A stretch of DNA of 5,527 nt from Steroidobacteraceae bacterium. Its GTDB lineage: Bacteria > Pseudomonadota > Gammaproteobacteria > Steroidobacterales > Steroidobacteraceae. Of this stretch, positions 1 through 4,346 are shown in pieces. Where the stretch lies: the NCBI GenBank assembly GCA_025927665.1, contig JAICKZ010000217.1:1-5527 (forward strand), read 5' to 3'. The notes beneath the pieces are model-generated. The model did not search any database. It was given only the letters and a program-made list of their open reading frames with translations, and was not told the DNA's origin. How positions within the stretch are numbered: position 1 is the stretch's first letter; the number at the start of each line of letters is the position of its first letter. A program made the position numbers and the translations under genes.

Positions 1-78
1 GCTTACATTTTCTGATTGCTTGGCATGTTCCAAAACTTTGGTTTTTCGACGAATATCGTGTTCAGCTTCTCGATTCAT
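1..78 (-). CDS. Transposase N-terminus (partial, runs off the left edge)
   Basis: Only 26 codons are visible, beginning MNREAEHDIRRKTKVLEHAK and continuing QSENVS. This matches the start of the helix-turn-helix domain of IS481/IS3-type DDE transposases as I remember it (a 'KxxVLxxAxxxxNVSxxCRxFGIS' region). The ATG at 76-78 is well supported: an AGGAG ribosome binding site (complement of 84-88) lies five bases upstream. The protein would bind the IS ends through its N-terminal HTH; the catalytic DDE core is outside the window. Whether the element is intact cannot be seen here. Confidence 0.7.
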   Translation of the reverse strand, partial: MNREAEHDIRRKTKVLEHAKQSENVS

Positions 79-94
79 ATCTACTCCTGACTAG

Positions 95-120
95 TGCATC
101 AACTTTAAGATGAACTGTCA
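95..120 (-). repeat. Presumed terminal inverted repeat of the IS
   Basis: The minus strand reads TGACAGTTCATCTTAAAG from base 120 inward. It starts with TG, lies about 40 bases upstream of the transposase start, and directly abuts the point where ATPase coding sequence begins. Only one end is visible, so the inverted-repeat status and its exact length are inferred. Confidence 0.45.
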
Positions 121-531
121 GGCGAAGTCGGGAGTTTCACATATGATTGGTGGTTGTTTGTCTATAATTGCCCAGAGGAGAAAAGAACAATTTTTACTTT
201 TCTCGATCTAGGGGTCGGGATTTTTCGCAGTTTAAAGGCACAATCAACATGGCAGGCGGTTTTAAAGTCGCTCCGACTTTCCACCAATTTGGCGATCGTT
301 CCCAAGTTATTGGCAGGAGAGATATTATCTCGAACTGGCAAAACGGAGCGTGGAAAGGGAGTGCCCAGAATTAAAGACCATGCAGTCGGAGGAACTTTTG
401 ATCGTTTTGTGATGATAACTAATGATATCTATGCAAATCTCGTTACTGCAGAATATCGTCAGCTTAAATTACCGCTACATGGAACGTTGTTTAGTTTTGA
501 AATGATCTATCTACCTAGGGTTGAAGTATGA
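121..531 (+). pseudogene. GHKL/histidine-kinase-like ATPase, C-terminal remnant truncated by the IS
   Basis: From base 121 the frame reads GEVGSFTYDWWLFVYN and stays open to a TGA at 529-531. Visible ATPase features are the G1 box DLGVGI (codons at 205-222), the segment SRTGKTERGKGVPRI (about 328-372) with the G-x-G of the ATP lid, then alternating strand-like segments and a closing HGT (about 478-486), typical of the end of the HATPase fold. The helix with the N-box (E-x3-N), which binds Mg-ATP, should lie just upstream and is missing: an in-frame TAA at 106-108 and IS sequence occupy that place. The longest start-to-stop reading uses a TTG at 154 with no convincing ribosome binding site, so the remnant is probably not a working protein. 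The stop overlaps the next ATG as ATGA, meaning the genes were translationally coupled. In relatives such ATPases are paired with STAS-like proteins; a kinase or anti-factor role here is inference. Confidence 0.75.
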
Positions 532-878
532 CAGTGCCTTCAGAAGAGTTTGCACAACAAATTATAGTTGCCAAAGAATTTACCGATGCGCCAGGGGCAA
601 GATACACAGCTGATGGCCCTAAGTCTGGAGAGGAGTTTCTAGATGATTTTCTGCGCCCTAGATTTTTGTTGGCTAAGGAGGCAGGCGGTTTATTGCTGGT
701 TGACCTCGATGGTACTTGGGGCTACGCGTCTTCGTTTGTATCAGGATCATTTGGCGCTTTGGCACGTGAATTTGGTACAGATACTGTTCGTAAGCATCTA
801 AGACTTAAATCTCACGAGAACCAAATTTTATTAGAGAAGATAGATATTGAGATTGATAACGAGGGACGTCGTGTATAG
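528..878 (+). CDS. STAS-like protein, DUF4325 type
   Basis: A complete 116-residue protein that I recognise as a STAS-like domain of the DUF4325 family, about the usual single-domain length. Landmarks are GARYTADGPKSGEEF (about residues 23-37), the hydrophobic strand GLLLVDLDG (54-62), and GYASSFVSGSFGALAREFG (65-83). The strand followed by a Gly/Ser-rich turn corresponds to the place where anti-anti-sigma factors of the SpoIIAA type carry their phosphorylated serine, so Ser68 or Ser69 is a candidate site by analogy only. The ATG at 528 overlaps the upstream ATPase stop by four bases, and the downstream membrane-protein gene overlaps its end. The tight linkage suggests that the ATPase acts on this protein, perhaps by phosphorylation or nucleotide-dependent binding as in partner switching; the family's function is not known to me. 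No truncation is apparent, but with the IS upstream its native promoter has probably been separated from it. Confidence 0.8.
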   Translation: MTVPSEEFAQQIIVAKEFTDAPGARYTADGPKSGEEFLDDFLRPRFLLAKEAGGLLLVDLDGTWGYASSFVSGSFGALAREFGTDTVRKHLRLKSHENQILLEKIDIEIDNEGRRV

Positions 879-1455
879 GTGGTCGGCTTGGATATTATGC
901 ATTTTCTTCGGGTGCGTGATAGGCGTTAGTTTAACCGTCATTCTCCTTTTCAGATTTAGTTTGAGCATTGACTCAACGTTGTCGATATTGAGTCTGGCAC
1001 AGCTTGCGGTTACCCTATTTTTAGCATTTTATATTCCACTTGTTCTAGATCGTTATCGAAATACGAGAAATCAGCTAAGAGAATTATTAATTGAGCATAG
1101 TAAGAATCTGCTCTCAACAATAACTGATATTAAGGAGACTCTTACTACATGCGCTACAAAACGGAATACTAGTGATGAAGATAAGATGATTATAAAAACC
1201 AAATTCATGACAGCGGGTTATCAACTTCAAATTCTTGAACAACGCTTAAAGAGTGATGGTGGTGAAAAGTGTTTTGAAATGTTGAAGCCTTTGAAAGAAG
1301 CATATTTTGATTACGACCGTGCAGTAACCGGGGGAAGTTTATATGGAAATGGGAATGTAGACTGGCAACTATGGCGGCAGCAAGAATTGAAATATTGGCA
1401 GTTCCAGTGTTATATTTTGGATATGGTTCAGGCATTACACAAAAATCATAGCTAG
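871..1455 (+). CDS. Two-helix membrane protein with helical cytoplasmic domain, unknown function
   Basis: I do not recognise the family. I chose the GTG at 871 because GAGGGA (861-866) lies four bases upstream; a TTG at 847 in the same frame has no such site. The 194-residue product begins MYRWSAW, then has a first membrane helix (about residues 7-28, very hydrophobic), a short loop with SLSIDS, and a second helix (about 37-57). After it comes the basic stretch DRYRNTRNQLRE. Positive charge on both sides of the hairpin predicts both termini in the cytoplasm. The remaining 130 or so residues are charged and probably helical, with a Trp/Tyr-rich end (DWQLWRQQELKYWQFQCY). The gene overlaps the STAS-like gene by eight bases and so belongs to the same operon. 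It may be the membrane output or sensor of the ATPase/STAS pair; that is inference from context. Codon use is AT-rich, like the two upstream genes. Confidence 0.75.
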   Translation: MYRWSAWILCIFFGCVIGVSLTVILLFRFSLSIDSTLSILSLAQLAVTLFLAFYIPLVLDRYRNTRNQLRELLIEHSKNLLSTITDIKETLTTCATKRNTSDEDKMIIKTKFMTAGYQLQILEQRLKSDGGEKCFEMLKPLKEAYFDYDRAVTGGSLYGNGNVDWQLWRQQELKYWQFQCYILDMVQALHKNHS

Positions 1456-1631
1456 GTACTTTAGTAGCATGAATTTAGTATAATTTCGATATCATAGATT
1501 ATGCTGAATCGGACCGATATTGAGATGATGGATATAGACCACTTACCCTACAAATACAATGTTGCAAGCGTTTGGCGGCAACTATTTTCTTATCCAATGC
1601 ATACTTTCGATCGGAATCAATCGATGCCGTC

Positions 1632-1676
1632 ATGACTGCTACGATTTTCTGCTGTCGAAATTTAGTAAGCAGTCAT
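1632..1676. repeat. Perfect 9-bp inverted repeat in the convergent intergenic region
   Basis: ATGACTGCT at 1632-1640 is the exact reverse complement of AGCAGTCAT at 1668-1676, with a 27-base spacer. A partial continuation of pairing is possible inside the spacer (ACGATTT against AAATTTAGT). It sits between two convergent genes, where a bidirectional terminator would be expected, but the stem is not GC-rich and no T-run follows on either strand, so it is not a standard intrinsic terminator. The rest of 1456-1695 holds no convincing gene. Confidence 0.45.
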
Positions 1677-1695
1677 ATCTCAGAGCTATAACGCT

Positions 1696-2013
1696 TTAAT
1701 CAAACCTAGCCGCATTCACTTGTTTAAAACCAGCTGCGCGAACATTGTCAGCAACTTGATCTAGCATCGTGTCACCTTTGTGACCAGGATCAGCGCCGGT
1801 ATAGGAAACATCAATCTGTCGACTTGTATTTATTTTTAATGTATCGCGAAGGTATTCGCCAATCTGATCGCAGACGATTGGTTGATCATCGATTGTGCAT
1901 TTATGCGTGGATGGATAAACCGCCACCGTCACCGGCTCATACTTTGACATGTCGCAGTCAGCGAGTGTGCAGATTATGAAAACAAACAGGATAACGAGTC
2001 GTGATGTGCTCAT
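1696..2013 (-). CDS. Small lipoprotein with ExbD/TolR-like domain, paralogue A
   Basis: A 105-residue protein starting at the ATG complementary to 2011-2013. This start places MSTSRLVILFVFIICTLADC at the N-terminus, a lipoprotein signal ending in Cys20. The lipobox L-A-D-C is atypical because Asp stands at -1 where Gly, Ala or Ser is usual, so processing is less certain than in the paralogue at 2987-3310. Asp follows the cysteine at +2, which in E. coli retains lipoproteins in the inner membrane. The mature part runs EPVTVAVYPSTHKC, a second Cys nine residues later, IGEYLRDTLK, RQIDVSYTG and LDQVADNVRAAGFKQV. The order strand, strand, helix, strand, helix ending AAGF-x-x-V resembles the periplasmic domain of ExbD/TolR; this is my reading of the pattern. 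About 51 of 86 mature positions match the paralogue. The two conserved cysteines could form a disulphide in the periplasm. A longer TTG start at 2049 would bury the signal peptide and is disfavoured. Confidence 0.75.
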   Translation of the reverse strand: MSTSRLVILFVFIICTLADCDMSKYEPVTVAVYPSTHKCTIDDQPIVCDQIGEYLRDTLKINTSRQIDVSYTGADPGHKGDTMLDQVADNVRAAGFKQVNAARFD

Positions 2014-2126
2014 GGCTTTATAAGAACCGACTAAACGTACAAGAGTCAATTACAAGCCTGTAAGGAAACATCCGATACTTAATTGAGTTCACACTTGTGG
2101 TTTACGCAACTGTTCCATCACGACTC

Positions 2127-2150
2127 CAGGAAGAGACCTGTCGTTCAGGT
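2127..2150 (-). repeat. Overlapping small hairpins upstream of lipoprotein A
   Basis: On the minus strand the sequence reads ACCTG, five bases, CAGGT, five bases, CCTGG. The central CAGG can pair with the CCTG before it or the CCTG after it, so two mutually exclusive short hairpins are possible. They lie in the 167-base gap upstream of the lipoprotein gene (2014-2180), which also contains the 10-base palindrome GCAATATTGC at 2167-2176. The stems are only 4-5 bp, so a regulatory role is speculative. Confidence 0.2.
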
Positions 2151-2180
2151 ATGCGTTAGTAGTTTGGCAATATTGCTTCC

Positions 2181-2200
2181 TCAATGCATGGGTGCATTGA
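2181..2200 (-). repeat. 8-bp stem-loop at the end of the exported-protein gene
   Basis: TCAATGCA (2181-2188) and TGCATTGA (2193-2200) are exact reverse complements separated by four bases, and the stop codon lies in the stem. A second TGCATTGA follows directly at 2202-2209. No T-run follows in the direction of transcription, so this may slow decay of the mRNA or be a weak terminator; the sequence does not decide. Confidence 0.35.
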
Positions 2201-2960
2201 TTGCATTGAGACATATCCACGAATCCTGCTTTCCCTTGACGAATCTGTCCGCACTCCACAAAGACAATGGTTTTGAAGGATCGGTGCCGTCAGTCACTTC
2301 AATACTGATTAATGCATGACGGCATTGCGAGCTTGGCTTAACCATTGAGCAATCTAATGCAGTGCGGTGATCCACTGTAGGCACGGTCGCTCTGCACGAT
2401 ATGTCATGAAGCATTGCATATTTCACAACTTCCGCCATCGGTTGGCCGGGTGAGGCAATAATTAGGCTCTGATCAAGATGACGCCCCGCCTCTTTCGATG
2501 ATGGGACATCCCGATTGTCGTCATATGTAATACCTCCAGAAGCGTTCGCAGCGTCAACCTTCGATTCAGCAAGCTGCTCCAATCGAACTGCCAACGGTGT
2601 ACCATCTCCCTTCCAGTCTCCCATATGAACATACACCCACATCCACCCAAAGATTCGATCCTCATTGGAGAATAAGCGTGTGCACTCTACGGCGGATGGC
2701 CACGATTTCGAGGGATAAATCAGATCTTTTTGCTCGCCAACGAGAGTGCACTGAAACCCCAATTGATTTAGCTTATCAATAGCAGTGCTTGCGATTTCGC
2801 CACTAAGATGTAGCTGCGGCAATATGATGGCCCTAAATTTCTCCATTAACTGTCGCGGATCTTGTGACTCCTGAGAGCGAACCGCCTCTTCACCCCACGT
2901 CGATGTAATGGGTAGTGATATCAAAATGCACAGTATCAAGTTGAATAAGTTTATTTTCAC
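2181..2960 (-). CDS. Exported protein with two diverged cysteine-containing repeats, unknown function
   Basis: A 259-residue protein not recognised as a known family. It starts with GTG at 2958-2960; no clear ribosome binding site is visible, but the start gives a good Sec signal peptide, MKINLFNLILCILISLPITS, with probable cleavage near TWG/EE (about residue 23). No lipobox and no further membrane helix are seen, so the mature protein is likely periplasmic or secreted. Two regions look alike: residues about 52-112 (LSGEIASTAIDKLNQLGFQC, then VEC, then WMWVYVHM) and about 170-222 (SPGQPMAEVVKYAMLHDISC, then LDC, then ALISIEV). Each has a Gly-led helix, a hydrophobic strand ending in Cys, a second Cys 15-22 residues later, and a final strand. 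Cysteines are at 71, 93, 189, 204, 213 and 250, and could form disulphides. The gene follows the first lipoprotein by 26 bases and precedes the second, so the three products probably meet in the periplasm. Confidence 0.7.
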   Translation of the reverse strand: MKINLFNLILCILISLPITSTWGEEAVRSQESQDPRQLMEKFRAIILPQLHLSGEIASTAIDKLNQLGFQCTLVGEQKDLIYPSKSWPSAVECTRLFSNEDRIFGWMWVYVHMGDWKGDGTPLAVRLEQLAESKVDAANASGGITYDDNRDVPSSKEAGRHLDQSLIIASPGQPMAEVVKYAMLHDISCRATVPTVDHRTALDCSMVKPSSQCRHALISIEVTDGTDPSKPLSLWSADRFVKGKQDSWICLNAINAPMH

Positions 2961-2986
2961 TTTAATATAATCTACTTGGACTACAG

Positions 2987-3310
2987 CTACTTTAAATCAA
3001 ATCGTGCCGCTCTTACGTTCGTAAAACCTGCAGCACGCACGGTGTTGGCAACTTGATCTACCATGGGGTAGTCTTTGGGTGGCGCATCAGTACCAGTATA
3101 AGAAACATCAATCTCACGCTTGAGATCAACTTTCATTGTGTCACGAAGATAGCTACCGACTTGTTCGCAGTCAACTGACTGTTCTTTGATGGCGCATTTT
3201 TGTGTGGATGGATATAGCGCTACCGTGATGGGTTCATTGGTGTCGATGTCGCATGCAGTGATGACGCATGACAATAAAGCGAGTGCGCAGAAGATTCGTG
3301 TCTTTGTCAT
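2987..3310 (-). CDS. Small lipoprotein with ExbD/TolR-like domain, paralogue B
   Basis: A 107-residue protein. The ATG complementary to 3308-3310 is preferred because it gives MTKTRIFCALALLSCVITAC, a standard lipoprotein signal with lipobox I-T-A-C and modified Cys20; GAAG sits just upstream as a weak ribosome binding site. An ATG at 3361 in the same frame would add 17 residues in front of the signal and overlap dapD, so it is rejected. Asp at +2 after the cysteine predicts inner-membrane retention by the E. coli rule. The mature part (EPITVALYPSTQKC, second Cys nine residues on, VGSYLRDTMK, REIDVSYTG, VDQVANTVRAAGFTNV) has the order of elements of the ExbD/TolR periplasmic domain, here tethered by lipid instead of a transmembrane helix. 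It starts only 25 bases after the dapD stop and is probably co-transcribed with dapD. A role in energy transduction is not shown; no ExbB/TolQ-type partner is in the window. Confidence 0.78.
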   Translation of the reverse strand: MTKTRIFCALALLSCVITACDIDTNEPITVALYPSTQKCAIKEQSVDCEQVGSYLRDTMKVDLKREIDVSYTGTDAPPKDYPMVDQVANTVRAAGFTNVRAARFDLK

Positions 3311-3335
3311 GACTTCTATCCAACTCAGAGCATTA

Positions 3336-4166
3336 TTAATCCGCGGTTCGCAATAAATCATTCAACGAGGTCTTGGCGCGCGTTTGTGCATCCACTCGTT
3401 TTACAATCACCGCACAATACAAACTGTGTGTGCCATCTTTCGCTGGCAAATTACCAGACACAACGACGGAGCCTGCAGGCACACGACCCTGCAAGACTTC
3501 GCCACTAACGCGGTCATATATCTTGGTGCTTTGGCCAATGAATACCCCCATGGAAATCACGGAGCCTTCTTCAATGATGACACCTTCTACCACTTCCGAA
3601 CGTGCACCGATAAAGCAATTGTCTTCGATAATTGTTGGGCTGGCTTGCAGAGGTTCGAGTACTCCACCAATGCCAACACCACCAGAAAGATGAACGTTCT
3701 TACCGATCTGTGCACATGAACCTACGGTGGCCCAAGTATCCACCATGGTGTTTTCGCCAACATAGGCACCGATGTTGATGTACGAAGGCATAAGAATCGC
3801 GTTCGGCGCAATAAATGAACCGCGTCGCGCAAATGCAGGTGGCACCACGCGTACTCCTTCAGATGCAAAACGTGCAGCATCGTAATTCGCATACTTGCTG
3901 GGGACTTTGTCATAGAACTGTGTAAAGCCACCGGCCGACATTGGCATGTTGTCGTTCAAACGAAATGACAACAACACTGCTTTCTTTAGCCATTCGTTCA
4001 CTTTCCATTGACCATCTATTTTCTCCGCGACACGTGCCTTACCTTGATCAAGGAGATCCAAGGCTTCATCCACTGCATTGCGTACATCTTGTGGTGCATT
4101 CTTAGGTGAGAACTCGGTACGCTGTTCAAACGCTGCGGTTATTAAAGAGGCAAGGGTGTCGGTCAT
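3336..4166 (-). CDS. dapD: 2,3,4,5-tetrahydropyridine-2,6-dicarboxylate N-succinyltransferase
   Basis: DapD transfers a succinyl group from succinyl-CoA to tetrahydrodipicolinate, the step that opens the succinylase branch to meso-diaminopimelate and lysine, in the cytoplasm. The ATG complementary to 4164-4166 gives 276 residues, close to the E. coli length of about 274; a TTG four codons earlier (4178) is rejected. Visible parts are the helical N-terminal domain with KARVAEKIDGQWKVNEWLKK (about 43-62), GGFTQFYDK (79-87), then the left-handed beta-helix of hexapeptide repeats (about 105-235: APNAILMPSYINIGAYVGEN, MVDTWATVGSCAQIG, FIGARSEVVEGVIIEEGSVI). It ends with the C-terminal strand region LYCAVIVKRVDA. 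Asp143 and Glu191 match the catalytic pair described for mycobacterial DapD, by position. It forms trimers in known cases. Upstream lies dapC, the next transaminase of the pathway. Downstream, where dapE sits in many proteobacteria, are lipoprotein genes instead. No defect is seen. Confidence 0.96.
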   Translation of the reverse strand: MTDTLASLITAAFEQRTEFSPKNAPQDVRNAVDEALDLLDQGKARVAEKIDGQWKVNEWLKKAVLLSFRLNDNMPMSAGGFTQFYDKVPSKYANYDAARFASEGVRVVPPAFARRGSFIAPNAILMPSYINIGAYVGENTMVDTWATVGSCAQIGKNVHLSGGVGIGGVLEPLQASPTIIEDNCFIGARSEVVEGVIIEEGSVISMGVFIGQSTKIYDRVSGEVLQGRVPAGSVVVSGNLPAKDGTHSLYCAVIVKRVDAQTRAKTSLNDLLRTAD

Positions 4167-4186
4167 GTTGGATCTCAAGATATAAA

Positions 4187-4215
4187 AATAAAGTACGCGT
4201 TCTTTAGGTAGGCAA
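4187..4215 (-). promoter_or_regulatory. Possible sigma-70-type promoter for dapD
   Basis: On the minus strand TTGCCT (complement of 4210-4215) is followed after 17 bases by TTTATT (complement of 4187-4192). Both match the consensus only partly. A transcript from here would have a short leader of about 14 bases before the dapD ATG, which contains TGAGATCC as a possible ribosome binding site. Read-through from dapC is an alternative. Confidence 0.25.
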
Positions 4216-4291
4216 CTTTCACATTCATTGTCACTGTGATTGGACTTACGTTCATGCTAAGCCGTCAAAGTCATCATTTAGCAGAAACAGA

Positions 4292-4312
4292 ATCCTTCGA
4301 CAAGCTCAGGAT
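4292..4312. repeat. Short interspersed palindromic repeat (REP-like) between dapC and dapD
   Basis: ATCCT at 4292-4296 and AGGAT at 4308-4312 bracket TCGACAAGCTC. On the minus strand this is the element ATCCTGAGCTTGTCGAAGGA, which I recognise as a common intergenic repeat in many proteobacterial genomes, usually in several orientations and followed by a GAAC/GAAT stretch, as here (GAATGG). It lies 35 bases after the dapC stop and could also act as an mRNA-stabilising or weak terminating hairpin. Its identity is from memory; its copy number in this genome is unknown. Confidence 0.6.
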
Positions 4313-4346
4313 GAATGGTTCTGATGGATGAAATAGTGCGGGTGAA

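Larger units (their letters stand above)
1..120 (-). mobile_element. End of an insertion sequence, probably IS481-like (partial)
   Basis: The left edge holds the 5' end of a transposase gene on the minus strand, followed outward by about 40 non-coding bases. At about base 120 the sequence changes abruptly into coding sequence of an unrelated ATPase gene. Read inward from base 120, the minus strand begins TGACAGTTCATCTTAAAG, which looks like an IS terminal repeat. The rest of the element and its other end lie outside the window, so neither the second inverted repeat nor a target duplication can be checked. The boundary at 120/121 is inferred from where the ATPase reading frame starts to make sense; the family call rests on 26 transposase residues. 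Confidence 0.65.

Noticed and set aside
154..531. A complete 125-residue gene starting at TTG 154
   Set aside because: The ATPase-like sequence already runs upstream of 154 to base 121, there is no ribosome binding site, and the essential N-box is missing. It is better described as a truncated remnant.
847..1455. TTG start at 847 for the membrane protein
   Set aside because: The GTG at 871 has GAGGGA at a proper distance and puts the first membrane helix near the N-terminus, while the longer form adds only a charged extension.
1508..1518. ATCGG-A-CCGAT palindrome as an operator
   Set aside because: An 11-base match can occur by chance, and it lies downstream of one gene and far from any promoter.
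2083..2319. Plus-strand ORF of 78 residues
   Set aside because: It covers the end of the exported-protein gene and its downstream gap, has no family resemblance, and fits a chance frame opposite a real gene.
3373..3719. Two plus-strand ORFs of 106 and 111 residues
   Set aside because: Both lie opposite the 3' part of dapD, whose full-length beta-helix sequence is certain; they are antisense shadows.
3722..3931. Minus-strand ORF of 69 residues
   Set aside because: It is another frame within dapD and shows no independent start signal.
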